Positions 18,751-27,998 are shown, counted from the stretch's first letter. The stretch: 64,000 nt of DNA from Bradyrhizobium sp. AUGA SZCCT0176 (GCF_018130145.1 NZ_JAFCMB010000003.1:372001-436000); one strand, 5' to 3'. Numbers and translations: made by a program. Notes: generated by a model from the letters alone, not told the origin.

Positions 18751-19563
18751 TCAAGCCACCACCACCTCGTCGCTGACGACGACGAATTTGACGAGATCCA
18801 TGCGGCCAAAACTCGTGGTCAGCGCGACGTCGGCGGCGTCGCGGCCGGTGCCCATCAGGATGCGGCCGATCCGCGGGTGATTGTGCCGGGCGTCGAAGGT
18901 GTACCACTGGCCGGACAGGTAGACCTGAAACCAGCCGGAGAAATCCATCGGCGCGGGATCCGGCGGAATGCCGATATCGCCCATATAACCGGTGCAATAG
19001 CGCGCCGGGATGTTCATGCAGCGGCAGAAGGTCAGCGCCAGATGGGCAAAATCGCGACACACGCCGGCGCCCTGCTCGTAGACGTCATGCGCCGACTTCA
19101 TGTGATGCGCATGCTGGTAGCCGAAGGTCACATGGTTGTGGACGAACTCGACGATCGCCTGCACCCGCGCCCAGCCCTCGGGCGTGTTGCCGAACAGCGA
19201 CCAGGCGATATCGGTGAGCTTGTCGGTCTCGCAATAGCGGCTCGGCATCAGATATTGCAGCACCCCGTCGGGCAACTGGTCGATCGGGATCTGTTGCGCG
19301 GTCGGCATCACAATATCGGGCAATCCGGAATCGCGAACCAGCGCGCTGCCGCGCAAGGTCACGCCGCCGCTGGGGGCCACCAGCCGTCCGCAGACATTGC
19401 CGAAGATGTCGCGATAAAAACCGATCGGCACGTCAGGCTCGGCGACAATGCTTTCCGTGCCGACGATGTCGGAAAAACGCGACGGATGGATCGAGAGCAT
19501 GATCACCATCGGCGTCGGCTGCACGGCCGCATAGGCGATCTCGAAGCCGACCTTGATCTCCAT
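18751..19563 (-). CDS. Transglutaminase-like family protein, second gene of a pair
   Basis: 270 residues. N-terminal beta domain followed by the transglutaminase core with the nucleophile in GAGVCRDFAHLAL. The position where the catalytic His is expected (HAW in relatives) reads MDFSGWFQVYL, so His appears replaced by Ser-Gly, while WYTFDARHNHPR supplies the Asp. From memory this Ser form is usual for this subfamily. It starts two bases after its upstream neighbour's stop, so it is in a two-gene operon. Cytoplasmic; possible peptidase or amidase activity, substrate unknown. Confidence 0.83.
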   Translation of the reverse strand: MEIKVGFEIAYAAVQPTPMVIMLSIHPSRFSDIVGTESIVAEPDVPIGFYRDIFGNVCGRLVAPSGGVTLRGSALVRDSGLPDIVMPTAQQIPIDQLPDGVLQYLMPSRYCETDKLTDIAWSLFGNTPEGWARVQAIVEFVHNHVTFGYQHAHHMKSAHDVYEQGAGVCRDFAHLALTFCRCMNIPARYCTGYMGDIGIPPDPAPMDFSGWFQVYLSGQWYTFDARHNHPRIGRILMGTGRDAADVALTTSFGRMDLVKFVVVSDEVVVA

Positions 19564-19565
19564 GA

Positions 19566-20465
19566 TCAGACCTTTTCCGGCTGCGCTTCGTCAATGACGG
19601 AGACGACGTTGATATTGACCTCCATGCCGACGAAGGCGTCCGCCGAGCCGAGATAGGCGCCGTGCAGCGGGATAGCCTGGCGCGGATCGCGCGCTACCGC
19701 GACACGAATGAGGTCGCGGGTGCCGATGATGCCATTGGTCGGATCGAACTCGATCCAGCCCGCGCTCGGCAGATAGACCTGCACCCATGCATGCGTCGAG
19801 CCGCCGCCGACATAACCATGCGCACTGTCGCCGGGAATGAAGAGATAGCCGGACACGAATCGCGCGGCGATGCCGAGCCGCCGCAGCGCCTCGATCATGA
19901 ACAGCGCATAGTCGCGGCAGGTGCCCGACTTCGTCTGCAGCGTATCGAGAGGATGCTGCGTGCCCTGCTCGTGACGCTTGCGATAGGTGAAAGCTTCGCG
20001 GATGCCATGGGTCATGCCGCTGAGAATGTTGTAGGTCCGCGTCGGCCCGTCGGATTCGAGAAATCCCCGCGCCCAGAACGACAGATCCCCGTTCGGATCG
20101 CCATATTGCGGCGTGATGAACTGCACCAGGTCGGGAAACTCTTCATCGTCGTACTGGAAGGGATAGAAGTAGGCCGGGTCATCCGCGGTCAGCGCGAATT
20201 CTTCCGCCGGGTTGTGCTCGATCGTAGCCATCGAAGTAAACGACAGCGTCTGCGCGCGCTCGTCGAAGGTCGCGATCGCGACGCTGTTGCCAAACACGTC
20301 ATGGATCCAGCGCAGCTGCATCGGCTGCGGCTCGATCTCCAGGCTGCCGGACAGCACGCGCAGATCATGGCCGTCGCGCGGACGCAGCATGATGCGGTGT
20401 TCGCCGAACGCCACCGGGTGCGTGTAGCGATATACGGTCTTGTGGTGAATCGTGAGTAACGGCAT
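19566..20465 (-). CDS. Transglutaminase-like family protein, first gene of a pair
   Basis: 299 residues from ATG 20465 (a TTG two codons upstream is less likely). N-terminal beta domain (HHKTVYRYTHPVAFGEHRIM) typical of the bacterial transglutaminase N region. The core has the full triad: Cys in SGTCRDYALFMIEALRRLG, His in STHAWVQVYLPSAGW and Asp in EFDPTNG. Divergent from the N-formylglutamate amidohydrolase gene with a 100-base shared control region, and followed after two bases by a paralogue lacking the His. Confidence 0.87.
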   Translation of the reverse strand: MPLLTIHHKTVYRYTHPVAFGEHRIMLRPRDGHDLRVLSGSLEIEPQPMQLRWIHDVFGNSVAIATFDERAQTLSFTSMATIEHNPAEEFALTADDPAYFYPFQYDDEEFPDLVQFITPQYGDPNGDLSFWARGFLESDGPTRTYNILSGMTHGIREAFTYRKRHEQGTQHPLDTLQTKSGTCRDYALFMIEALRRLGIAARFVSGYLFIPGDSAHGYVGGGSTHAWVQVYLPSAGWIEFDPTNGIIGTRDLIRVAVARDPRQAIPLHGAYLGSADAFVGMEVNINVVSVIDEAQPEKV

Positions 20466-20564
20466 CGTCAAACAATCATCGTGATTTTGGGCCGGCTAAT
20501 CTATACAAAAACCTGCTCATTTGTAGACCGATATGCCGCTTCGATAGGCAATACGTAAGGAAAA

Positions 20565-21368
20565 ATGGCATTGAATCGCGTCGGCGACACATCATTACTC
20601 CTGGGGCCTGCGGATGTTCCCCCGGTCCGCGAATATAATGATTCGGGACGCTCGCCGTTTCTGCTCACTTGTGACCATTACGGACGGCTGATTCCGCAAG
20701 CGCTCGGCGATCTCGGATTGCCGGAAAGCGAACTCGTGCGGCACATCGCCTGGGACATCGGCATCGCCGGGGTCGCCGAGATGCTGTCGAAACATCTCGG
20801 CGCGCATCTGATTGTGCAGCGCTATTCGCGGCTGGTGATCGACTGCAACCGCCCGCCTGATGTCGCAAGCTCGATCCCGCTGATCAGCGAAACCACGACG
20901 GTCCCCGGCAATGAAGGCATCGCGCGAGAAGCCGCGGAATTGCGCCGAACGCAGATCTTCGATCCCTATCACCGCCGCATCGGCGAGATCATCGATGCGC
21001 GCCGGCAACGGAAGATGCCGACGATACTGGTCTCGCTGCACAGCTTCACGCCTGTCTATGCCGGCATCGCGCGTCCCTGGCACATCGGCACGCTCTATCA
21101 GCGCGACAAGCTATTGCCGCCGCTGCTGCTGCAATTGCTGCGCGCGGAGCCTGATCTGGTAGTCGGCGACAACGAACCCTACGCGGTCAGCGATGACACC
21201 GACTACACCATCCCCGTTCACGCCGAGGCGCGCGGCCTGATGAACACGGGAATCGAAATCCGGCAGGACCTGATTTCGGATCAGGCCGGTGAGAAAGCGT
21301 GGGCCGACCGGCTGGCGCGGATTCTTGGTGAGGTCGAGACGATTTTTCGGTCGCGGCAGGTAATTTAG
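20565..21368 (+). CDS. N-formylglutamate amidohydrolase family protein
   Basis: 267 residues. SPFLLTCDHYGRLIP, HIAWDIGIAGVAEMLS and VSLHSFTPVYAG are hallmarks of the FGase superfamily; the His and Asp residues in them probably bind zinc. The classical activity frees glutamate from N-formylglutamate in histidine breakdown, but no hut genes are near, so a different N-acyl or formyl amide may be the substrate. The ATG at 20565 follows AAGGAAAA, a fair ribosome site. Confidence 0.87.
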   Translation: MALNRVGDTSLLLGPADVPPVREYNDSGRSPFLLTCDHYGRLIPQALGDLGLPESELVRHIAWDIGIAGVAEMLSKHLGAHLIVQRYSRLVIDCNRPPDVASSIPLISETTTVPGNEGIAREAAELRRTQIFDPYHRRIGEIIDARRQRKMPTILVSLHSFTPVYAGIARPWHIGTLYQRDKLLPPLLLQLLRAEPDLVVGDNEPYAVSDDTDYTIPVHAEARGLMNTGIEIRQDLISDQAGEKAWADRLARILGEVETIFRSRQVI

Positions 21369-21390
21369 ATTCACGGATCAATCGCATGAC

Positions 21391-21619
21391 CCTTACCCTC
21401 CCCTGGAGGGGGAGGGTCGACTGCTCCGGCGATGCGCAGCATCGTCCGGTGCAGGCGGGGTGGGGTGACAGTCTATCACCGACGGCAGTGCTTCATTGGC
21501 TCGCACTTATTCAGCGACGTTACGATGGACTGTTACCGGACTCATTTTCATCTCGTTCGCGGATGGATCACCCCACCCCGCTCGCTGCGCGAGCGACCCT
21601 CCCCCTCCAGGGGAGGGTG
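21391..21619. repeat. Intergenic inverted repeat, family F
   Basis: CCTTACCCTCCCCTGGAGGG at the left and CCCTCCAGGGGAGGGTGA at the right, with an inner pair GGCGGGGTGGGGTGA / TCACCCCACCCCGCTCGC. The middle 60 bases are unrelated. The region between genes 21369 and 21670 holds this and no gene. Confidence 0.75.
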
Positions 21620-21670
21620 AAGCAGCGCTGCCGAACCGTGAATCGTTATGAGGCGGGTATCGAAGCCGAC

Positions 21671-22399
21671 CTATGGCGTGCCCAATTTATCTAGCCGCTC
21701 GCGGGCTTCTTGCTGCCGCTGACGTTCGGCGTCGGTTTTCGCGGGCAGTTCGATACACTTTCGATAGTCCGCCGCGGCCCGTTTGGAGTTGCCCATCTCC
21801 TCGAACGATGCGGCACGGCCGAACCATGCCAAAGGCCAACCGGCATTGATATCTATCGTGCGATCGAAGGCAGCAATGGCTTCGCCGTGATGCCCGATAG
21901 CTCTCAACTGATTGCCTCGCTGCATATACAGCGCGGCCACCATCATTCGATCGAGGCGCATGGCACTGTCCATATCGACGGTCGAAAGTTCGCGTTGACC
22001 GACGGCTTGATGGGCCATTGCCCTGCCGAAATGCGCCTGCACCAGATCGGGGTCGCGTCCTATGGCTTCGTCGAAATCGCGTATCGCAAGCTGGTGTTCA
22101 CCTTTGGCGTCGTAGGCCAGGCCCCGTTCCAGATACAGCCCGGCAATATCGGGATTGATGCGGAGCGCGGCGTCGAGATCGGCGATGGCGCGGTCATACT
22201 CGCCGCTAACCCTGAGCCCGATGCCTCTGTTGGCGAGCGCATTGAAGTCTGCGGGATTTGACTGAAGGATTTGCGTGCATGAATCGATCCGGCCGGACTG
22301 GCAATCTTTTCTGATATCAGCCGCCACGCAGGTCGTTGCGCTGAAAAGGATCAGCAGAACTGTCAGGGATCGGCGGCTAAGGATCTGCGAAGGTCGCAC
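21671..22399 (-). CDS. Exported TPR-repeat protein
   Basis: 242 residues from GTG 22399, preceded by AAGAGAAAATCCC. Signal peptide RRSLTVLLILFSATTCVAA, then about five tetratricopeptide units (DFNALANRGIGLRVSGEYD, AGLYLERGLAYDAKGEH and so on), each with the A-x-x-x-G and Y/A spacing. Likely a periplasmic protein-interaction scaffold. The open frame runs on upstream into the DUF3592 gene and that part is not credible. No partner can be named. Confidence 0.8.
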   Translation of the reverse strand: MRPSQILSRRSLTVLLILFSATTCVAADIRKDCQSGRIDSCTQILQSNPADFNALANRGIGLRVSGEYDRAIADLDAALRINPDIAGLYLERGLAYDAKGEHQLAIRDFDEAIGRDPDLVQAHFGRAMAHQAVGQRELSTVDMDSAMRLDRMMVAALYMQRGNQLRAIGHHGEAIAAFDRTIDINAGWPLAWFGRAASFEEMGNSKRAAADYRKCIELPAKTDAERQRQQEARERLDKLGTP

Positions 22400-22509
22400 G
22401 GGATTTTCTCTTGTGATGAGCGGCAAGAGTACGACAGGCCAGGCGTGCTCACTGTGATTGCGCTCACAGACCTTGAGGGAGAAGCGACATCGAGGGCTCT
22501 TCAGGCAAC

Positions 22510-23484
22510 CTAGCCGTGGAGGGCGACGTAATAGGTCAGCCCCGCAAACCCCAGCACCAGCAGCCAAAGGAACCACACGAACGACGCGCGCGGCTCCAGT
22601 GTCGCTTCGGACGGATTGGCGGGATTGACCCAGACCTTGACCCTGGCGCCGTCCTGATAAGGCGGCGTGAGTTTTCGCGTCAGCCAGTCCGAGCTCGACG
22701 CGACGTTGCTGGAAAGGGTTGCGTGCGTGCCGGTGTAGGACTGGTCGTTGTAGGTGTACGTGTAGAGCACCTTGCGCTGATACATCATCAGCCCGCGCGC
22801 CCCGTCGTCGGTTCGCGCGGCGCGGTATTGCTCGAGACCGGACAGCTTGATGATGCCGGATACGACCGGCCATTTCCCGGCGAGCCGTGCCTGCCGGTGC
22901 ATCGCGAGCGCGAACAGCGCGATCACACTGCCGAACGCGCCGAAGGCAATGACCATTGGCGACGCTGTTGGATGGGCCAGCTTTGTCGAGACGAATTCGC
23001 TCAGTTTGTTCAGCCCGATCGCCGAGCCAAACACGATCACGAGCGTGATCGCGGTGCCGATGCCGAGACAGCCCCACAAACCCTTGGGCAGGTCGCGTTC
23101 CAGCACCGCTTCCTTTGGATTCCGCGGATTGTAATAGACTGTCACGTCGGCGCCGACCGGATATCTGGCGATGGTCTCGGCGACCTCGAAATTGCCGAGG
23201 TCCTCGCCGATGCTGACGCGGTTGTTGCGCAGCGTTTTGCCGGCCACGGAATATTCGTAGATGATGTTGGCGAAGTTGCGCTGCTCGGTGCGATAGCCGC
23301 CTTCCCGGTTGCTATCGATCACCCTGACCTCGCGCACCTGGGCGTGCGAGGCCGCGATCTTGCCGGCCGCCGACGGCCATTCCCGGGCGGCGCGCACCTG
23401 CAGCGTCTTGTAGACCGCGGCGGCGAGCAACAGCCCGAGCGGCGCGAGCAGCATCGCATAGACGAACCAGGGCAGATCGGGCAC
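22510..23484 (-). CDS. Membrane protein with two DUF3592-type modules
   Basis: 324 residues. Two similar halves, each with a helix pair and a beta region ending in a VYYNPRNPKEAVLE or VWVNPANPSEATLE motif, the DUF3592 signature. Helices near residues 8-26, 137-157, 173-192 and 302-321. The duplication inside one chain is clear from those two motifs. Function unknown; members sit in the inner membrane with the beta domain probably outside. Confidence 0.78.
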   Translation of the reverse strand: MPDLPWFVYAMLLAPLGLLLAAAVYKTLQVRAAREWPSAAGKIAASHAQVREVRVIDSNREGGYRTEQRNFANIIYEYSVAGKTLRNNRVSIGEDLGNFEVAETIARYPVGADVTVYYNPRNPKEAVLERDLPKGLWGCLGIGTAITLVIVFGSAIGLNKLSEFVSTKLAHPTASPMVIAFGAFGSVIALFALAMHRQARLAGKWPVVSGIIKLSGLEQYRAARTDDGARGLMMYQRKVLYTYTYNDQSYTGTHATLSSNVASSSDWLTRKLTPPYQDGARVKVWVNPANPSEATLEPRASFVWFLWLLVLGFAGLTYYVALHG

Positions 23485-23551
23485 GGAGATTTTTCCTCAG
23501 ACGACGGCGCGTTGCATTAGACGCGTGATCGCCGCCCGCGGTTCAAGCGTG

Positions 23552-24169
23552 CTATTTTGCCCGGGTCAGCGCCAGCCAGATACCGCCGCCGATCATGAAG
23601 CCGCCTGAGATCCGCGACACCAGCCGTGTGCGCTCCGCCGAGAAGAAAAGCCGGGCCCGGCCGGCGAGCAGCGCATAGACCGCGTCGGTCATGGCGGCAG
23701 TCACCATGAACGTCGCGCCGAGCAGCGCCACTTGCGGGAAGTGGTCCTGCTTCATGTCCATGAACTGCGGAATGAAGGCGCCGAAGAACACCAGCACCTT
23801 GGGGTTCGAGAGCAGCACCAGGAAGCCCTGCAGGAAGAAGCCGCCGCGCGGCGGCGGTGGCGGTTCGTCTGACTTGATGCCCTCCACCGGCTCACGAACC
23901 AGCTTGATGCCGAGCCAGATCAGATAGGCCGCACCGGCGAAACGCACCCAGTCGAACCAGTAGCCCATCGTCGCCATCAGCGAGGTCAGGCCGACCGCGA
24001 CGATGCCGATCACGATGGCAAGGCCGACCTGGGCGCCGGCGACATTGATCAGCGCCGCGCGGGTGCCGTGGCGCAGGCCGTTGGCGATGATGAGCGTGAC
24101 CACCGGACCGGGCAGCAACGCTAGCGCGATGCAGGCAGCGACGAAAGCAAGATAGACCTGGAGGGACAT
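23552..24169 (-). CDS. LysE/RhtB-family exporter
   Basis: 205 residues, about six helices. LALLPGPVVTLIIANGLRHG holds the family's PGP motif and LLSNPKVLVFFGAFIPQF the conserved central helix. Exports amino acids or related metabolites; substrate unknown. More canonical than the paralogue at 3706-4320. A proline run (PPPPPR near residue 105) lies in the cytoplasmic loop. Confidence 0.9.
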   Translation of the reverse strand: MSLQVYLAFVAACIALALLPGPVVTLIIANGLRHGTRAALINVAGAQVGLAIVIGIVAVGLTSLMATMGYWFDWVRFAGAAYLIWLGIKLVREPVEGIKSDEPPPPPRGGFFLQGFLVLLSNPKVLVFFGAFIPQFMDMKQDHFPQVALLGATFMVTAAMTDAVYALLAGRARLFFSAERTRLVSRISGGFMIGGGIWLALTRAK

Positions 24170-24245
24170 GGGGAACTCGGGGTGGGAGGGAGCTTACGCC
24201 ATTTATGCACGTGAACGGGGGAGATGGAAGCGGTGCAATTTCTTC

Positions 24246-24370
24246 CTTCTCCCCTTGTGGGAGAGGGGTGGCGCGCGAAGCGCGCCGGATGAGGGGTCTG
24301 TCTCCGCGGATAGAGACCCCTCATCCGCCTTCGCTGCGCGAAGGCACCTTCTCCCACAAGGGGAGAAGGG
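24246..24370. repeat. Intergenic inverted repeat, family E
   Basis: CCTTCTCCCCTTGTGGGAGA at the left and CTTCTCCCACAAGGGGAGAA at the right, with inner GGATGAGGGGTCT / AGACCCCTCATCC. One long palindrome of about 125 bases between convergent and divergent units, with potential to end transcription of the upstream region. Confidence 0.85.
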
Positions 24371-24431
24371 AAGAGGAGCAACCTGACCATCCCCCATCGC
24401 AACCTCCAACCAACGCGCCAAAACCACGCCC

Positions 24432-24461
24432 TTGACATGCAACCATATGGTTGCCTATTAT
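24432..24461 (+). promoter_or_regulatory. arsR-type promoter with palindromic operator in the spacer
   Basis: TTGACA (24432-24437), 18-base spacer, TATTAT (24456-24461): close to the housekeeping consensus. The spacer holds a perfect 14-base palindrome CAACCATATGGTTG (24440-24453), the expected position for the operator of the ArsR-like repressor encoded next. The -10 box ends six bases before the ATG at 24468, so the transcript probably begins at or next to the start codon. Confidence 0.85.
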
Positions 24462-24467
24462 CCCACC

Positions 24468-24782
24468 ATGGATGAGGTCTTCCGAGCGCTGGCCGATGCC
24501 TCGCGACGCGCGCTGCTGGACAGGCTTCATGCCAGGAACGGACAGACACTGAGCGAACTGTGCGACGGCCTCGCCATGACGCGGCAGGCCGTGACAAAGC
24601 ACCTCGGGATTCTCGAAGCGGCCAACCTCGTCACCACGCTCAGGCATGGCCGCGAGAAGCTGCACTACCTGAATCCGGTTCCGATCCATCAGATCGGCGA
24701 ACGCTGGATCAGAAAATTCGAGCGCAACAAGCTCACCGCGCTCAGCGAATTGAAACGGCAACTGGAGAAGCGTGATGAGTAA
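24468..24782 (+). CDS. ArsR-family winged-helix repressor
   Basis: 104 residues from ATG 24468. MDEVFRALADASRRALLDRL and the recognition helix GLAMTRQAVTKHLGILEAA define the ArsR type that pairs with SRPBCC/AHSA1 genes. No metal-binding Cys pair is visible, so the signal is unlikely to be a metal. An in-frame TTG upstream overlaps the -35 box and is not a start. Autorepression through CAACCATATGGTTG in its own promoter is likely. The SRPBCC gene follows after 39 bases. Confidence 0.92.
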   Translation: MDEVFRALADASRRALLDRLHARNGQTLSELCDGLAMTRQAVTKHLGILEAANLVTTLRHGREKLHYLNPVPIHQIGERWIRKFERNKLTALSELKRQLEKRDE

Positions 24783-24821
24783 GGTGGAATTCGTCGCCCG
24801 CCTCGGCATCGAGGGCGTGCC

Positions 24822-25334
24822 ATGAACATCAACAAATTCAAACCCGCGATCGTCTACACCATCTACATCGCTGCCACGCCGGAGAAGGTTTGGCAGGCGC
24901 TGACATCGGCCGAGTTCAGCCGGCAGTATTTTTCCGGCTTTGCGATCGAGGCCGACCTGAAGATCGGCGGCGCTTTCATCGCCCGCGCGCCTGACGGTTC
25001 GGTGCATATCAGCGGCGAAGTGATCGAATGCGATCCGCCACGGAAATTGACCGTAACCTGGAACGTCAACTGGCCGGCACTGGTGGAAAAACTCGGGCCC
25101 ACGCTCGTGACCTACGAGATCGAGCTGTCGGGCGAGGTGGTGAAGCTGACGATGCTGCAATCGCACGACCGCGCCATCAGCGACGACATCCTCTCCGGCG
25201 GCCGCCAGGGCTGGCCGGCGATCCTCTCCAGCCTCAAGAGCGTGCTGGAGACGGGTCAGCCGCTCGCGATCAAGATGGCGCCGCCGCAGCGCATGCTGGA
25301 CGCGCTGGAGGCGATGGGGATCGGGACGCCGTAG
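24822..25334 (+). CDS. SRPBCC (AHSA1/START-like) domain protein
   Basis: 170 residues. TIYIAATPEKVWQALTSAEF is the characteristic first strand and helix; FIARAPDGSVHISGEVIECDPPRKL and WPAILSSLKSVLETG follow the family order. It forms a hydrophobic ligand cavity; the ligand is unknown. Second gene of the ArsR operon, so it is probably induced when the repressor leaves its operator. A 16-codon frame bridges the two genes (see findings). Confidence 0.88.
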   Translation: MNINKFKPAIVYTIYIAATPEKVWQALTSAEFSRQYFSGFAIEADLKIGGAFIARAPDGSVHISGEVIECDPPRKLTVTWNVNWPALVEKLGPTLVTYEIELSGEVVKLTMLQSHDRAISDDILSGGRQGWPAILSSLKSVLETGQPLAIKMAPPQRMLDALEAMGIGTP

Positions 25335-25350
25335 TGCCGGCACACAAGTC

Positions 25351-25516
25351 GTCGTCCCGGACAACTTCTTTCGTCGTCCCGGCGAACGCCGGGACCCATA
25401 CGCCGCGGCGTTCGTTGTTGAGGAAGGTATCTAACGCCTGCGCTCTCACCGATGGGCCGCGGCGTATGGGTCCCCCGATGCGCAATTGCGCATCTGAGCT
25501 CAAGGCCGGGACGACG
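25351..25516. repeat. Intergenic repeat, family A (copy 4, with duplicated left end)
   Basis: The left end GTCGTCCCGG occurs twice (25351 and 25373), then GGGACCCATACGCCGCGGCG ... TATGGGTCCCCC ... GCCGGGACGAC. Bases 25517-25762 up to the kinase gene contain no gene and no promoter I can place. Confidence 0.85.
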
Positions 25517-25762
25517 ACGGAGGTTGGCGCTATCCTGGTGCCGCAACCCGCGCCCTCCCCATCACCCGCCCTGATTGCGATAGCCGAACAGAGTCTGTAG
25601 GGTCGCTCCGAGGGATTCCCATAGAAGCCATTTGAAAACTGCCGGCCCGGCTTGTCGCAAGGGGCATTTGCCATCCCTCCGGCGGACGGAGCGGCACACG
25701 ATTACCGCACATTACTAGTTAAAAATGAAACTGTCTGATTCGAGCGCGAAAATTACGGACCG

Positions 25763-27988
25763 ATGAGCCTGCGCACCCGGCTACTGATACTCGTTATCGC
25801 GGCCATGCTGGTGCCGGCCATCCTCGTGGGACTGCGCTTCGCCCAAAATCGCACCAGCGAGATCAACGCGGCGCTCGCCAATTTGTCGGCTACGGCCGAC
25901 GATATTTCCAAGGATCTGGACGAGAAAATTCAGGGCACGGCGCAGCTTCACTATGGCCTGGCCCGCGCCCGCGACCTCGACACGTCAGACAAGGTGGCGT
26001 GTTCGGCCTTCCTCTCCGCGGTGCGCGAGGAATACCCGCAATTCACCGGCATTCTGACCATCACGCCTGACGGCGCCCTGTTCTGCGACTCGCTGCGGAC
26101 CAACCGCACCCTCGACTTGCGGGACCGCGCCTATTTCAAGCAGGCCCTGACGGCGCACGGTATCGTCACGCTGGAGCCCGTATTCGGCCGGCTGACCGGG
26201 ACCTCCGTGTTGCAGATCGCGTACCCCACTCGCACGGAATCCGGCGAGCTGAAATTCATCCTGCTCGCGTCGTTCAACTTGCGCAAATTCGCCGAGTACG
26301 ACACGCGCCTCCTGAACGGCAAAGACGTGTTGCTGGTTGACAGGAAAGGCACCGTCCTGGTTGCCCCGCAGGGGAAGGGATGGACCGAGCCCGCCGGTGC
26401 ATCGATCGCAAACTCGGATCTGTTCCGGTTTGCGGCCGCAGCTGACCGAGGGCCGTTCCACGAGATGAAGGACGCTGAGGGCCGGACGCATGTGTGGGCC
26501 ATCGCCCGCTCGCCTTCGACCCGGGATGCCGGCCTCTATATCATGGTGGGATTGCCCAAGGACGGCCTGTTTGCCGCCGCCAACCGCCGCCTCTACGAGG
26601 ATCTGGCGATGCTTGCGGTGGCCTCGCTGCTGCTGCTTGCCGGCGTATTGCTGCTGGCGACTTTGGGTGTCGGCCGTCAGGTCGGACGGCTCGCCGGGAT
26701 GGCGCGGAGGCTCGGACTTGGCGACTTGAGCGCGCGGATTCCCGAGCCGCATCCAGGCGGCGAACTGGGCGGGCTGATGACGCTGCTCAACGGCACCGCC
26801 GAGTCGCTCGAGCGGCAGCGCGCCGCCATCGACGAGCTCAATCAAAAGCTCAGCCAATCCCAGAAGATGGAGGCGATGGGTCAACTCACCGGCGGCGTCG
26901 CGCACGATTTCAACAATCTCCTGACCGTCATCCTGGGCAACGCGGAATACCTCGCCGAGAAGCTGGCCGCGAACCGGGAACTGCACAGCATCGCCGACAG
27001 CATCGCAACCGCCGCCGAGCGCGGCTCGGACCTCACAAGGAGCCTGCTCGCCTTCGCCCGCAAGCAGCCCTTGACACCGCAGGACATCGACATCGGCCAG
27101 AAAATTCTCGGCATGGAACAGTTGCTGCGGCGGACCCTGGGTGAACATATCGAATGCGAATTCCTGCTCGATCGGGACTTGTGGCGCGCCAGCGTCGATC
27201 CCGGTCAATTGGCGTCCGCGCTGCTCAATCTGGTGCTCAACGCGCGCGATGCGATGCCGCAGGGCGGCAAGCTGACGGTCGAGGTCCGCAATATCGCGCT
27301 CGAGGAATCCGACCTCGACGTCAATGGCGAGGCCCGGCCCGGCGAGTACGTCAAGGTTGCCGTGACCGATACCGGCAGCGGCATGATTGCCGAAGTGGCC
27401 AGCCGCGCCTTCGAGCCGTTCTTTACCACCAAGGAGGTGGGCAAAGGCACGGGCCTCGGCCTCAGCATGGTCTATGGGTTTGCAAAACAATCCGGCGGCG
27501 CGATGCAAATACGCTCCGAGCCGGGACGTGGCACCGCCGTCAGGCTTTTCTTCCCCCGCATCAATGCGCCGCACAGAGGCGCCGCGCCGCCCGCTGACCA
27601 GCTCGCCGCGCATGCCGGCACCGAGACCATTCTCGTTGTCGAGGACAATGATCTGGTGCGTGCGTATGTTGCAAAGGAGCTGAAGGAGCTTGGCTATCGC
27701 GTCATCGTGACACGCAACGGGCGCGAGGCGCTGGAGGTATTGCGCCAACGCAGCGAGATCGATCTGCTGTTTACGGATGTCGTGATGCCCGGCGGCATGT
27801 TCGGACCGGAGCTTGCCAGGGAAGCATCGCGGCTGCGGCCCGAACTCAAGATACTCTTCACCTCCGGCTACACCGAACATCCCGTCCAGCCGCTCGACGG
27901 CCTCGACAGTGAAGCGAAAATTCTGAACAAGCCGTACCGGCGAAACGACCTGGCGCTGATGCTGAGGTTGGTGCTGAAGGGGGGTTGA
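25763..27988 (+). CDS. Hybrid sensor histidine kinase with extracytoplasmic Cache-type sensor
   Basis: 741 residues. Membrane helix 7-27; periplasmic Cache-like sensor about 40-280 (GILTITPDGALFCDSLRTNR, DRAYFKQALTAHGI); helix about 285-308; HAMP; HisKA with H381 (GGVAHDFNNLL); HATPase_c with LVLNARDAMPQGG, DTGSGM, FEPFFTTKEVGKGTGLGLSM; a C-terminal receiver with phospho-acceptor D672 (LLFTDVVMP) and KP near the end. All catalytic residues are present. No response regulator is adjacent. Signals might be small organic acids or amino acids, as for other Cache kinases. Confidence 0.93.
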   Translation: MSLRTRLLILVIAAMLVPAILVGLRFAQNRTSEINAALANLSATADDISKDLDEKIQGTAQLHYGLARARDLDTSDKVACSAFLSAVREEYPQFTGILTITPDGALFCDSLRTNRTLDLRDRAYFKQALTAHGIVTLEPVFGRLTGTSVLQIAYPTRTESGELKFILLASFNLRKFAEYDTRLLNGKDVLLVDRKGTVLVAPQGKGWTEPAGASIANSDLFRFAAAADRGPFHEMKDAEGRTHVWAIARSPSTRDAGLYIMVGLPKDGLFAAANRRLYEDLAMLAVASLLLLAGVLLLATLGVGRQVGRLAGMARRLGLGDLSARIPEPHPGGELGGLMTLLNGTAESLERQRAAIDELNQKLSQSQKMEAMGQLTGGVAHDFNNLLTVILGNAEYLAEKLAANRELHSIADSIATAAERGSDLTRSLLAFARKQPLTPQDIDIGQKILGMEQLLRRTLGEHIECEFLLDRDLWRASVDPGQLASALLNLVLNARDAMPQGGKLTVEVRNIALEESDLDVNGEARPGEYVKVAVTDTGSGMIAEVASRAFEPFFTTKEVGKGTGLGLSMVYGFAKQSGGAMQIRSEPGRGTAVRLFFPRINAPHRGAAPPADQLAAHAGTETILVVEDNDLVRAYVAKELKELGYRVIVTRNGREALEVLRQRSEIDLLFTDVVMPGGMFGPELAREASRLRPELKILFTSGYTEHPVQPLDGLDSEAKILNKPYRRNDLALMLRLVLKGG

Positions 27989-27998
27989 GCGGCTCGAG

